Positions 1 to 11,820 of a DNA stretch of 64,000 nt are shown here, piece after piece. Source of the DNA: Isoetes taiwanensis (lineage: Eukaryota > Streptophyta > Lycopodiopsida > Isoetales > Isoetaceae); the NCBI GenBank assembly GCA_021234155.1, contig JAJEKV010000041.1, positions 2,358,447-2,422,446 on the forward strand, given 5' to 3'. Within the stretch, counting starts at the first letter, position 1. Each line of letters starts with the position of its first letter. Under the pieces are notes generated by a model that worked only from the letters and a program-made list of their open reading frames with translations, ran no database searches and was not told the origin of the DNA. The position numbers were made by a program, and so were the translations under genes.

Positions 1-2302
1 CAAGAAATAAAATTTTACTCTTTATTCCACATAGAGAATATCAACTTACAAACTTTACCCATAAGTCTGTCCCATAGGAAACAATTTGAGATTCCGCATC
101 CAAATTTTGCATCCATATCCTTGACAGGTTGTATATAAAGTGTCCTCCCCAATGCTTAACACTAAACAAACCTGCAAATAAGGTCAAGTGTTAATATAGA
201 TGACTTCCAAAGTAAAATGTTCATATAAATGACCCCCATGGCAAATCGGCCTCTCAGATCACCGTGATCTGACTCCGCAATCTTAAGCAGGATGCTTTTG
301 TGGTTCTCCATACTCAGGCTTAAAGGCTAGAATTTACACAGGATCAAATGACCAAGATGAACTTCTAGAGATGGCAAGAGGTTATGGTGGGTATTTGGCT
401 ATTATGACAAAGCAGAGCTCAATGTTTTGCAGCAGTGGTTTACTTGTCTCCACGACAAGCTATTTGTCTCCATGACAACTCGTCTCCACGTGAGCAAATT
501 GATTGGCATCATGGACACCAGCAGAAACAAGACACGTATCTCGGAATATCTTATTAGCATCACCACATAGGCCTTGCAGTAACATGGAACTAACGTCCTT
601 CTTGTTGTAATAAACATGCGCCATACCTTTTAGATGGGTTTTCTTTGACCATTATATAGGATCCATCAGCTGTGCCACAACCCATATAAGACAATCTTGA
701 TTGCAATTTTTATGTGTAATAGTTATTTTCCCTTTCGGTCAGGAATGTCTAAATAAGGAGAAAGGAGCTTCGATTCATCCATTTTATAATATTCTATCCA
801 CCTCAAATTTAGAACAATAAAGTCATATTGCCAGGAATGGCATTCAATAAATTTATTGAACATGCACTAATTGGGAAAACCCAAAAAATCTTCGTCCAAA
901 TTCATTATTTGTTTCATAGCTAAATAAGCAAGCACAATGGACACAAATGTCATCCTTCCCATCTCTTCGTTCATCTTCCTTCGCATCTCAACTGGTGGCT
1001 TCATGAAGTCTAGAATGAACCTGAGAAATATTGATTAAAAGATAATATCATGGGCTATCATAACATTAACTGCCTTCCACAACATTGTTGGCTATCATAG
1101 CAACTACATTAAGAGTTAGAAACTCGTGGTTGCCATTCCATTAATTAGATACAATAATTTAGCACATAGAATCTAGTACACGATATATGCTCCAAATTCT
1201 AAGATAACTATATACATGATATAGAGAAGCGTAATCACTATCCCAATTCATAGAATCAGGAGATAAATATAGATTCTATTCTGATCTATTCATTAATTTA
1301 TAGCAAATATCGAACCTGTGAAGTATGTATTTTGGCATCCAATTGGTTCATCATCACTTTGGCTGTTCCAAGACTACATCAGAAGTTGGCTTCAATTTGA
1401 AATGCCTTACTTTATCTAATCCATTAACAAACATGTATGCTCAAGAATGAAGATACCTAGAAATCGTCCCAATCCAGACTACTTCCCTTAATCATCAAAA
1501 CCAAACTTTGTCAAAACAGATCAGATGTAGATATCATTTTTTTATAAGATAAACAACGCAATTACTACTGAAGAATAAGACCACAAGTTTGAATGGATTA
1601 TTCCATTAATAAATGCTTGATCACCACAACATCATTACTGAGTTGGCAAGTAAGAGCAATTTCCATCTAAATTTTATATGAAATTATTATTCATCAGAAA
1701 AGCATGGCGTTCCTCCTAACATCAACATTGGAAATTTGGTGTTTTTGCGTTGATTGGAGGAAGAAGAAGCAACTCTTACCCTAGCAAATATAGGCCATGG
1801 AGAAGGTATACGAGATTAAAATTTGGACATCCAGGTTATGAGAGAGAACCAATTTAGAGATTATCATAACTGGACATAAGCTGCTGCTTAAACTCCAACG
1901 TAACTGTTGACCACATACAGAGAAAGATCCAAGTTGCATTAAAGTTCTTAAGTTCCAAAATTTCACTATTTGTTTTTTTTTTATCATTGGATCCAAGCAT
2001 AGCTCCATGAATATGCCAAATGAAGGGTTGTGGAATTTCCACATCAGACCCACGTATTCGTTTGCACATCCCATACCGCTATTATATGTATATACATACA
2101 TGATATACTTATGCACGAACACCATTGCATTCACAAAAGAGAGATAAGAACACTGCAACAGCCGAAGAAGATCGTGGCCCATCGCCAGCAACAATCCTGA
2201 GCCCCATCGTCAACAACAATCCCTGAAAACTGAGTAGCCATAGGTAGAACCCGAGTATGCATGAACAACTGCAGGATGAAGAAAGATTATCGAAAAAGGG
2301 GC
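1..2302. other. No gene recognised (left edge)
   Basis: AT-rich sequence with only short scattered open frames (the longest, about 137 codons on the minus strand near 1781-2194, has no recognisable family and unremarkable composition). I see no splice-bounded exon, RNA gene or clear transposon terminus. Introns or untranslated sequence of a gene outside the window cannot be excluded. Confidence 0.5.
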
Positions 2303-2893
2303 GATGCATGATGACATTAGGGATTTTTTGACATCATAAAAGGGCCTTCTAAGAACTGCTGACTAAGTTATATGAACTACCAATCAGAAAACAGAACTGG
2401 TAATCCAGTCAACAAAACAGTTATAACTAACTCACTGGATCACATTTTCTAGCATAAGTGTTGATAGAAAAGTCCAAATGAGCTTTTGTTTGGTGCAATG
2501 GATAGATCTCATTGAGATCTTTCCAACCTTGGGCCGTTTGCATATCTTTTAGCCCCGTAGGATAGTAAAAAAAATGGTAAAAGCCATATTTTTTGGAGTT
2601 TTGACAATCATAAGTGGTTAAAATATGTGCAAAGCACCTAAGGTTGGAAAGATCTCAACGATATCTATCTATTGCACTAAACAAGAAATCATTTGGACTT
2701 TTCTATCAACAATTATGCTAGAAAATGTGATCTAGTGAGTTAGTTATAACAGTTTTGCTGACTGGACCCGTCAGGCTCTGATTTCTGATTGGTCGTTCAT
2801 TTATCTTCATTTGGCTTAGTTGGCATGTTTTGAAGGCCCTTTTTTAATCTCAAAAAACCCTAATGAGAAGCTTTCGGTAATGCACCATGCATG
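2303..2893. repeat. Imperfect foldback, arms about 245 bp
   Basis: Bases 2303-2545 and the reverse complement of about 2635-2893 read as the same sequence with small mismatches and indels. Shared blocks include 'aaagggccttc', 'gttataactaactcact', 'gatcacattttctagcata', 'ttgatagaaaagtccaaatg' and 'gagatctttccaacctt'. The spacer is about 90 bp, so a transcript would fold into one long hairpin. It could be a foldback or MITE-type element or a small-RNA-producing locus. I could not define a target-site duplication, so the outer ends are approximate. Confidence 0.75.
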
Positions 2894-3237
2894 AAACACC
2901 CGAATCTTCGCCTAATCTCTGCCTTCTGTCTACAGCCGAATCTCTGCCTTCTATGAGTGAGCCATCCTCGCAGATCTTCTACAACTCACCTGCACAAAAC
3001 CGAAACATGGCCTCTGTGTACGATTTGTGTGTTGCCCTGCACCTCCATCGCCTAACTGCCTCTGTCCAAAAATGCACTGCATTCAAGCCACAGATCAAGT
3101 ATAGAAAAACATATGCATATAAGAAATGTCTAATTTGGGACCATATACGCACTCCACAAATAAAACAAAAACCCCCTTTTCTCGCCAAACCATTGACAAA
3201 ATCTTACTCTGAGCTAATTTGGCAATGTTATATTCAC

Positions 3238-3342
3238 GATATTAGGGAAGGCATTCTGGCGTGGACGGTGGGGTCCCGCGGCCGACATTAGCCTGGGCCG
3301 GGTCACCGGTCATGCCGGAATGCCTGACCTAATACCTTCAAC
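3238..3342. repeat. Short GC-rich palindrome
   Basis: The sequence 'tattaggg..aaggcattctggcgtg' is mirrored by 'catgccggaatgcctgacctaata' about 50 bp later, giving a hairpin of roughly 105 bp in an AT-rich surrounding. It resembles a very short MITE or a decayed terminal-inverted-repeat element. No target duplication is clear. Confidence 0.5.
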
Positions 3343-3748
3343 GAACAATATGGTATTTAGGGAGCAGTTTTGTCCGACATTTTCTTAAGCTCTAGTGATG
3401 GAAATGGGCTCCCCCTCCTTGCAGCAGCTTCTCGGTTAGGTGATATGTCTCCTCTTTTAAAAATTAACCCATGTCCTCATGGGTCGGTCACAGATCTAAG
3501 CACTTGTCGAATCCATTAAAACTATCATGATCATGTATACTCCAAGCTTAGACAAGAAAACTGTACCTCAACATTGGCGAAGTGACTTCCGTTGCTTACA
3601 TGGAGAATTCTCCCTTAACACCTTCATGTAACCATCTTTAGATATTGCTCCTCTCTCGGAGGATACCATCTCTTGATGTCTCTGAAAGAAAAGCCATTAG
3701 CATCACAATGGCACAACCAAACAAGCCAACTCCAAAAGATCCAACATT

Positions 3749-3763
3749 GCTCTGATACCAACT
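3749..3763 (-). other. Retrotransposon primer-binding site (tRNA-iMet type)
   Basis: On the minus strand this reads TGGTATCAGAGC, the classic plant primer-binding site complementary to the 3' end of initiator tRNA-Met. It lies two bases from a TG...-type LTR end (plus-strand 'tgtgacg' at 3763). This places a 5' LTR on its right side and the element body, now mostly lost, on its left. Confidence 0.8.
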
Positions 3764-4640
3764 GTGACGAGCCTGCAGAGTTGACCCTCCAGGCAACTCG
3801 AGATCTTGTCAATATTGTCCTAATTCTAGGTTGGTGCAACAAACAATTGAATATGGTGAAGAATTGAATCTTCCTCTTGCACAGTTAAATTGCACACTCA
3901 AAACTCAATGAGCAAATACTTGAGATCTCAATATAATCAGATAACATTAACATCTAAAGAATCCATATCCTCAATGGTTACAACATCCATGTTTGGGAAC
4001 TCAACCCTAGAAGCTTCCCGCTCATCCATGAGCCACAACAGCGCTGGTGCCATCGCCTTGCTCTTCACTGCACATGCACTCACTGGGGTTAGTCCTCGTG
4101 ACTAAGTGGGGATCCCTGGCTGCCTCTGCATCCATGGAAATACTCTGAAAATCTTGGATAAGCACAAACACAAACGGAGAACCTTAGGTGAGTACAATGC
4201 TAAGACAATGACAACATAATCCAAGGAAATATCAAACATGAACATCAGAAGCAAAGAATATAGCCAAAATAACAAACCATCATGACACTTAGCTCCATGA
4301 CAATGGGAAGCTCAGCCAGCCTACATGCAGGCCCTGTTAGCAGAGAAATGCCCAGCCAGCTCACATTCGAGAGCCCAAGCATGAGTTGGTGGGGTGAACC
4401 TCAGATCAAGATACCCTTCCCAAACCCATGTCCGGGTATGCTGGAGGACCTCTTACCATGGAGTCACAGGAGTTGACGTACAACCTCACCGGGAAGCTAT
4501 GCCCGTGAGGAGGCCACGCCCGATGTCACAAAGCATAGATACAAAGAACACAGATGACATGAGAATGCCGGAGCAACCTAGGCCGTTGAATTTAGAAGTC
4601 TGACCCCGAAGGTTCCAATAGACATAATCAAATACCAAGA
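3763..4640 (-). mobile_element. Remnant of a minus-oriented LTR
   Basis: The sequence starts with 'tgtgacg' directly beside the initiator-Met primer-binding site at 3749-3760, which is what the inner edge of a 5' LTR looks like on the opposite strand. The intact chromovirus LTR in this window also begins 'tgtgacg', suggesting a related Ty3/gypsy lineage. The outer LTR end is not identified, so the right boundary is a guess, and no downstream gag or pol is recognisable to the left. A leader fragment may extend to about 3640. Confidence 0.45.
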
Positions 4641-6853
4641 CAACAGTAAAACAATGCAACGACTATGACATGCGGTGTTCATTAGAATATTTGCTAAACA
4701 TGTGCCTAAATCATACTATTGCCGATGTTGCCCATACAACTTACCCACGTTCAAGTAGCTTAATACAAACCAATCTCCGAGAGTAAATATGAAGAATCTC
4801 AGATTACCCATTCCCCACCATAACGAATGCAACTCATACATCCTATGCCATGTCGAGGTAGCAACTCAGTGATGAAGACCTTGATCCAACATGCCGATGT
4901 AGCATCCCTGAACCACTATTATGGTGACGATATAATATTATTCAAATAAGATCACCTAGCTAAGGTTTTGTATTTTAATATCAAAAGCCACTTCCATAGC
5001 TCCAAATCTAAGTTACAACACTTTATCGATCCACATACCACCTTAGTTACCTTTGATGGCGAGAGACCCTCTGGGTGCAGTATCTGTACAAAGCTATTCC
5101 TTAGCATGGCTACCTCTCCATATTTATATAACTAATCATAAGCTATGGTTTTAATATCCCATATTAAAACCCCCAAAATCCTTAGCTTTCCATTTAATAA
5201 TGCATCCTATGCACTTCTAGTTTAAAAAAGCACACCGTCTCATGACCATAACTGCATATAACATCTGTCAACTAATCCTTAGACTGAGTCCCATCTCCAA
5301 GAGCCAAACATTAACCATTTCCAGGAGTTCTAAAATTATTACTCTTTAATTATACTTATTGTTACATGTTTTTCCAAAGCAATACACTTCTTACATATTC
5401 CGGCCCTAGTGTTTATAAAAATCATTTGCCTATTACTTGGATTTACTCGGCCAATCTCCTGTGCTAAATCCCAGCACCTTATACCTCCGTGTTTCACTTA
5501 TGGCCCTCCTTGTATAGTTATTTAGCACTAAATACCTTTGTTAACAATTGACAAACACAACATAAAGGAAATAACAACTCACACAATAAAAACCCACAGA
5601 ACTGTAACCTGCAAAAGCAACAATTCCTACTGAACAAATCCGACAGCCCCATTCTTGATCGATTCTCCCATAATCATGGACGTTTTTCATGCCAAAGATT
5701 ATCCTGACAGACCCACAGTAGATTCACATCACTTTCTATCAATTCTAAACAATTCCGACCTAGTCCTTTACAGATCCGAATTCTTTGATTCTTCGTATAC
5801 TTGCTTGTCCCAATCGATTCGTCCCTGGCTAGTTCGGATTCGGCCCTCCTTAGCTTGAATCAACCCTTTTTCAAGGGATTTCGGTCTGATTTCTTATTTT
5901 TTTTGACAGTTCAGATCTTGTCTTTGAGCTCCTCAATCAGTATTCAAGAACAATAGCAAACCTCAATTATCTAAAAACGGCCCTTGATCCATCGAAATTG
6001 GCCCATTAATAGCAATTTTGGCATAGTTTAACTCAGATCTCATGTTTCTTACAAATTCTTCCATTCTTTGCATCGGCAGAATTCCCCTTTTGCATAGTAC
6101 TCTGAGCATTTCATCGATCCAATATATCCATGATATATTCATAATTTCATCATGGTACATAAGCATCATTCTCTTATCACCAAGCATGAAATCCATAGAA
6201 TCAACAAAAAAAACCCCACCTGAGAGAGGAAGTTCCGATGTTGTTTCTTCAAGCTCTTGCCTCCACAGCTTGGATGCAATCCTCCTACAGTGCCTCCTCT
6301 AGCCTCCTCCTCAGCACCACAGAGCTCCTCAAACCCTCTCTTGCAATAAAAATCTCTTTTGTAAACCCTTGGTCAAGGAAGCAAACCCTTGCTTATGTGC
6401 ATGTTGCATGCATGCCTCATGTACGTGTGCAACTCATGTATGTACGATACACAAATGCGTATACTGACCCATTAAGTGGCCAGATCCGTTACAGTGATCC
6501 ATCACATTTTTGTGCAGGCTTAGACGAGTTTTTTGGGCAAATAGTTTAGTTTTACAAGGATCCGGCACATTTTTGGCAGAAGGAGGAGTATTAAGAGCAC
6601 AAATCTTCCATTTTGCACAAATCTGAAAAGCATGATTCAACAAGATCTGCCCCGGACAAGCATGATTCCCACTTATTCTTATATGTATTCTTGGTCTAGT
6701 GCTATGGATTTGGCAAGGGATTTCATTCTCAGAGCCGAAGATCTGTTGTTTTTATGATGTTTAAGAACCAAGGTAGCTTTTTTCGACTACAAGGTCCGGT
6801 TCATTTCTACCCTAGCTATACAATTTTTTGCAATGCTTCTTCAAGTTCTTCTG
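4641..6853. other. Unassigned, AT-rich
   Basis: No coding exon, RNA gene or clean repeat terminus recognised. The remainder of the LTR that begins at 3763 may occupy the left part. Confidence 0.4.
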
Positions 6854-6862
6854 CACGACTTC

Positions 6863-7269
6863 GGAGCGCCGTATTCCTACCCCGGGAAGTTGTAAACCCG
6901 GACACATGTCCGGGTTAACCACTGTCATGTCCGAGTTCACACTTTTGTCCGAGTTAACCACTTTTTTTTGGCTGGGATAACCACGCGGTGAACTGAGCGT
7001 GGGACTGTGTTTTGGCATGCTAATCTTTGAATAGAGCTTGCAATCAACTTATTGAACGGTTCAATCCGGTTCAAACACCATTGGAATCACCTTGGCAGCC
7101 CCTAAAAACCTCATTCTATCAAAAGAGCAAGCGATTTGAGCATGGATCAAGCAAGATCAGTGAAAAAACATGCAGAAACCGTTGTGTTTTGAGCTTGAAA
7201 CTGAGCAGCAGTGGTAAGCCCGGACATGTGTCCGGTTTACCACTTCCCGGAGTAGGAATACGGCGCTCC
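6863..7269. mobile_element. Mutator-like MITE with 9-bp TSD
   Basis: The left end starts GGAGCGCCGTATTCCTAC and the right end is its reverse complement. Similarity of the inverted ends continues for about 58 bp. The 9-bp sequence CACGACTTC occurs immediately before (6854-6862) and after (7270-7278) the element. Long inverted ends and a 9-bp duplication are the hallmarks of Mutator-like elements. The 407-bp body has no transposase. The left arm carries repeats of a 'tgtccg(a/g)gtt' unit. Confidence 0.85.
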
Positions 7270-7278
7270 CACGACTTC

Positions 7279-8955
7279 TTCCCTCTGTTTTTCATCCAAC
7301 TTCTTCTTTCGGCTTCTGCAAGGCATGGCCTCTGTTTTCCAACCTCTTCTTCTATGCTTTCCTCTTCAACTGGTTCTTCTTTTGTGCTTTCCCCTATCTT
7401 TCAATCGATTAAACCTGTAGCACAGAATGGGCGACTCAACATACCATTCTGCTATGGATTGGTCCGCCACGTGGCAGCACCATATAACACAATGCCCAAA
7501 ACTGCAACCCAAATATATTGTAGCATGTTTGTGAAACTATGTTTGAGTTGCAATATTATTCTGTTTATATGTTTACGTTTTGGTTGATGCTCATTAGGCT
7601 CACATTTCGACTAGTTTCTGTCTAACCCCATTTCGTGACATGAATATTAACATCTCTGCCACTGGAAACGAGCTGCCTGTGTTAATTGACGATCATGGCA
7701 ACAAATCAATAGTGCAAATCATCGAATAACTCAGCAATAAGTAATTCCTTCTTTATGTTGCATTTCTAGCAAGCTTGAAACGCGGTGAAGAGCAAGCTTG
7801 GAAAAAACAACGTCGAGCGAGGAACAGCTTGGCAAAAGATATCCCACAGGAGTGATTCAAAATCCAAGACAAGGGACAGAATAAAAAGCGGAGTGCAAAG
7901 GCAGAAAACTTGCCTTAAACTAATGAGTAAGGAAAACAAAGCGTCGGGTGGATATCCGCCGCAGTGCCGTTTGTGCACATGGAATTTTTGAGGGATGGAT
8001 AGGCTGGCTGGGAGTTGACGCTGCTTACTTTGCAGAACTCTCCCGAGCGGGCCTCCCTACTAATAAAAAAAACAAGCAACATGGCCTTTAAGAAAGGGTT
8101 TTAAGAATGGTATTTGAATCTGTAGGGTTTTAAGAATGGTATTTTGTGTTCCTAAAACGTTTCATGAGCTTGCCTGATTAGAACTCCATGGTGCATCCGG
8201 CATTTTGATCAGGTGATCCTTATAGGTCTTCCTTGATTATTCACTTCTTGATTATAGCCTGCCAAAGATTGAGTTAACAAAGCAAGTTTTCCTGTTTGCA
8301 TTGCTTCTTTGTCGTGGCCATAGCCGCCATAAGCATCAATGGTCACATTCGATAATGCATGGTTTTGATGTAGCATTACTCAAATACTTAAGGTTTCCTC
8401 ACATATTACAGATAGATTTGCAGGCGTATGCAGATTAAGGGTCCCCATCCAGGTTCTGCTGTGAGCCCACCACATCTAAGCCCATCAGACCTAACCTCCA
8501 CTGCTGCAAGATTCTATTTATAACCTAACATCACAGCAACATCAGGCACTACCGTTACAGATTATGATTACTAATCAGTAGGCGAAGAACTAAGCAGACA
8601 ACCAAATTAATACCTTAATTTCCAGGTATCATCACTTGTAAGCATGAGTTCTTCCCACAATTGTTGTATTATAGCTTCTTTCTCATCCTCGTTCTTCTGT
8701 ATTAATGCAAAAAGGCATTACTACCAACCAGACCCTATACATTAACAATTGTACCTCTGACGTTTTTTATTTATTTTTTTGACGCTTTGGCTGTCTTCCA
8801 TCATAACAGATACCAAAGGTAGCAGCAATGTCATGAAATGCCAAATACAGCAGTCTCAGCTTTCTTAGGTAGTTTGATTAACATTCCCTTCCGTTTAAAA
8901 TGCTGAAAGCCTCTTGATAATCATCTTTAGAATCGACCCTCTCGACATTCTACAC
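7279..8955. other. Unassigned
   Basis: No gene or structured element recognised between the two MITEs. Open frames on both strands are short and overlap each other without a family signature. Confidence 0.4.
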
Positions 8956-8958
8956 TTA

Positions 8959-9387
8959 GGGGCTTTTCACACGACTAGTGTGTCTTATATTTTAAGGCAT
9001 ACTATTGGTCCATGTCAACGTTTAAGAATAACTGGTTTTCACATGGAACCATATAAGACATGTCTCATTTAGGTTCGGGTAGGTTTAAATAGGTTCGGTA
9101 AGGGCAATGGAGTCTTATTTTATACCGGGGGACTTCCCCCGCCATAAAATAAGACACCACTTATTATATTCTATTTTATTCTATTGACCAATCATATTCA
9201 AAATAAAAGGTGGTCTTATTTTGTGATGGTTTTCACACTAGTATTTGTTAGTGTCTCATTTACATAAGACACCCTGTAGTGTGAAAACAACTTATATTTG
9301 TGAGTCTTATTTCTTGCTTTGGAGTCACAAATGATGTCTTATATGAAATGGGACAGCCATATTATAAGACATCGTGTGAAAAGGCCC
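8959..9387. mobile_element. Harbinger/Tourist-like MITE with TTA TSD
   Basis: The ends 'ggggcttttcacacga' and 'tcgtgtgaaaaggccc' are inverted repeats, flanked by TTA at 8956-8958 and 9388-9390. A 3-bp TTA/TWA duplication and G-rich short termini fit PIF/Harbinger-derived MITEs. The interior is rich in 'taagac/gtcttat' words in both orientations, so it can fold on itself. There is no transposase. Confidence 0.75.
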
Positions 9388-9720
9388 TTAGCAACTTAGA
9401 AGGGAGGTGTTGTACCTCTTCAGCTCCTAAGGTGCTGGCAGCCAAATCATACCATGTTTGACTGCTGCACTAGTAGGATGGTGAAACATTGGATCCTTAA
9501 AAATTCGATTTCCATGCTAAGAATGCCATTTCGTTCTATCTGCAGGATCCCCTTATCAAATAGGGAAAACAGCAGGTCCTCAATATCCGGAGACTTTAGG
9601 TGAATTTCATGCTTGGACAGCCTTAGTTGGGCGGCCATGTCACCTATGGAACCAGAGGTCGGTCTAGAAGTTATAAACACAAGTGACTTATCATGTAGGA
9701 ATTCTGGTCAAATAATTCAT

Positions 9721-11577
9721 TTATGGCATCTCATCAACTGCTGCACACATATTGGAAAACAACACAAAAGCTGCAGCATTGTGGGGATCCAGTTCAAGGA
9801 TATATTCTGCAGCACGTTTTGCTCTTTCTCTGTCAGCTTGGTTTCTGCACGAACAAAGCAAAGAAGTCCAAGGTACTACTCCACCTTCATATGGCATACT
9901 ACTGATAAGACATTCTGCCTCCTCCAACCACTGGATCCTTCCAAGAAGATCAATGACACAACTATAATGTTCCAATTTTAATATAAGATAGTGGTCAGAG
10001 CTTGAAGAAACGAGTATCTGGCAACCTTGATCTATCAAGCCAACATGAGAACATGCTGAAAGAAGATTGGCAAAGGTAACATGGTCAGCCACTAAACCGA
10101 CATGCTGCATATGCGAAAACAATTTGAATACCTTCTTGTCATCTCCATGCTGGGCATATGCTGCAATAATTGCATTGCACAAAGGTATATTCCACTTTCC
10201 AATTTTGCAAAATATTTCTTCGGCATTGTCTAGACTGCCACATTTTCCATACATAATGATTAGAGAGCTTCCTACAAGGATATCCATTTCCAATGCACTA
10301 TCACTATCCACCAGCTGCTTGTGGAACTGCTTCCCTTGTTCTAATGCTGCTGCTTCAGCACATGCATGTAAGACATTGGTGAATGTGTTTTTATCTGGTT
10401 TCAGACCTTCCTCTTGCATCTGTTGGAAGAGCTGAAATGCCTGTTCTACTAGCCCTTTGTGGGCACATATGCCAAGCATTACATTCCATGCAACAACATC
10501 TCGCTCAGGCATACCTTGAAAAAATAGGATGGCCTTATTCACCTCTCCTTGCTGTGAGTAAGCCACAAGTATGGTAGTATACGATATAACATCTCGTCTT
10601 GGCATATGATGGAAAAGCTCGAGGGTACTTTGAAGCTCACCTTGCTTGATGGAAGCTGCAATCAGAGCATTCCATGAAACAAGATCTTGTGCAGGCATTT
10701 CTATAAATAAATTTAAAGCCTCGGAAAGATGGCCCTGCTGAGCATAAGCAGTGATCATTGTGTTCCATGAGATTATATCTTTTTCAGGCATTTCTTTAAA
10801 GAGTTGAAGGGCTTGTTTGAGCTGCCCAGCCTGAGCATATCCAGCAATCATGGCATTCCATGATATCATATCTCGTTCAGGCATTTGTTCAAAGAGATCA
10901 AATGCTTCCTGAAGGCGCCCCTCTCTGATATAACCTGCAATCATTGTATTCCATGCAACTGTATCCCTACTTGGCATGCACACAAAGAACTCTAAGGCCT
11001 GTTTGAGCAGTCCCTGTTGAGAATAAGCCCCAATCATGATAGTCCAGGAGACTGCATTACGTACAGGCATTTGACCGAACAATTCAGCAGCTTGATGCGT
11101 GTATCCTTGCTGGGAATATGCAGAAAGCATCAAATTCCATGATACGACATCTCGTTTGGGCATTGCTTGAAACAATTCAAAAGCCTCCAGCACATGGCCT
11201 TGTTGAATATATGCAGAAATGATCATGTTCCAGGAAAACAAATTTCTTCCGGCTATAAGATCAAAAATGAATCTCGCATCCTGCAAAGCTCCACATTTGC
11301 CATACATATCTATCAGGAGGTTTCCAAAAAATCTATCCCGCCCAAGTCCAATATGGATAATGTATTGGTGAATGTATTTACCTTCTGAAAAAGCTTTACG
11401 ATTTGCAAAACCACGAAGGAGAGATGGAATATCCAAACTACTCGAAGTCTGCTTGGCATATTTATTCTGCGTTAGTGTAGATAAAAATTTCCGCCGAATC
11501 CTTGGCCGGAATAGGATTCCTCCCATAAAATGCTCGAAAATGCATAATTGGTTATTTTTGGGTTGCCCGTAGGGCAA
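9721..11577 (-). CDS. PLS-class pentatricopeptide repeat protein
   Basis: This is a single uninterrupted 618-codon frame. After a basic N-terminus of about 45 residues (rich in R, K, S, T; a plausible organelle transit peptide) come tandem PPR motifs. The middle has about eight consecutive 31-residue S-type repeats of the form (R/K)D-V-(V/I)-S-W-N...A-L-F..MP. These are followed by P, L, S, P and L2/S2-type repeats, and the end 'AAEYILELDPHNAAAFVLFSN' region is an E motif. PPR proteins bind single-stranded organellar RNA and act in editing, splicing or stability. Most S repeats carry N at the fifth position and D at the last, a pair usually read as U. The stop comes inside the E motif, so E+/DYW editing domains are absent. 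No intron is seen, as is usual for the family. A later Met at residue 18 is an alternative start. Confidence 0.93.
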   Translation of the reverse strand: MPYGQPKNNQLCIFEHFMGGILFRPRIRRKFLSTLTQNKYAKQTSSSLDIPSLLRGFANRKAFSEGKYIHQYIIHIGLGRDRFFGNLLIDMYGKCGALQDARFIFDLIAGRNLFSWNMIISAYIQQGHVLEAFELFQAMPKRDVVSWNLMLSAYSQQGYTHQAAELFGQMPVRNAVSWTIMIGAYSQQGLLKQALEFFVCMPSRDTVAWNTMIAGYIREGRLQEAFDLFEQMPERDMISWNAMIAGYAQAGQLKQALQLFKEMPEKDIISWNTMITAYAQQGHLSEALNLFIEMPAQDLVSWNALIAASIKQGELQSTLELFHHMPRRDVISYTTILVAYSQQGEVNKAILFFQGMPERDVVAWNVMLGICAHKGLVEQAFQLFQQMQEEGLKPDKNTFTNVLHACAEAAALEQGKQFHKQLVDSDSALEMDILVGSSLIIMYGKCGSLDNAEEIFCKIGKWNIPLCNAIIAAYAQHGDDKKVFKLFSHMQHVGLVADHVTFANLLSACSHVGLIDQGCQILVSSSSDHYLILKLEHYSCVIDLLGRIQWLEEAECLISSMPYEGGVVPWTSLLCSCRNQADRERAKRAAEYILELDPHNAAAFVLFSNMCAAVDEMP

Positions 11578-11708
11578 TCCTTGGGGAGTGAGTCACTCCG
11601 AGTGACCAATAGAGGGCCAAGCTTTGAGAATATTATAGCATATTCTTTGTCTACTTTTGGGATTTGAGGGACACGCAAGGACATGTTGTCGGAGCTTTTA
11701 GATATTCT

Positions 11709-11820
11709 GGAGCTCCGACAACAATATGTGGAGCAAGGAAGAAATAAGTATTTCTAGTTTGAATGGAGCTCCGACAACAATATGTGGAGCAAGGAAGAAA
11801 TAAGTATTTCTAGTTTGAAT
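11709..11820. repeat. 56-bp tandem duplication
   Basis: Bases 11709-11764 and 11765-11820 are the same 56-bp sequence, beginning 'ggagctccgacaacaat' and ending 'ctagtttgaat'. The copies appear identical, so the duplication is recent. It lies about 130 bp upstream of the PPR start codon on the opposite strand, in what is probably its promoter or 5' untranslated region. Confidence 0.95.

Noticed and set aside
2887-3291. 134-codon plus-strand frame
   Set aside because: It starts inside the arm of a foldback and ends in a palindrome; composition is not coding-like and the opposite strand is equally open.
3890-4603. Short plus-strand frames
   Set aside because: They lie in the sequence next to the iMet primer site that I interpret as LTR; none has a family signature.
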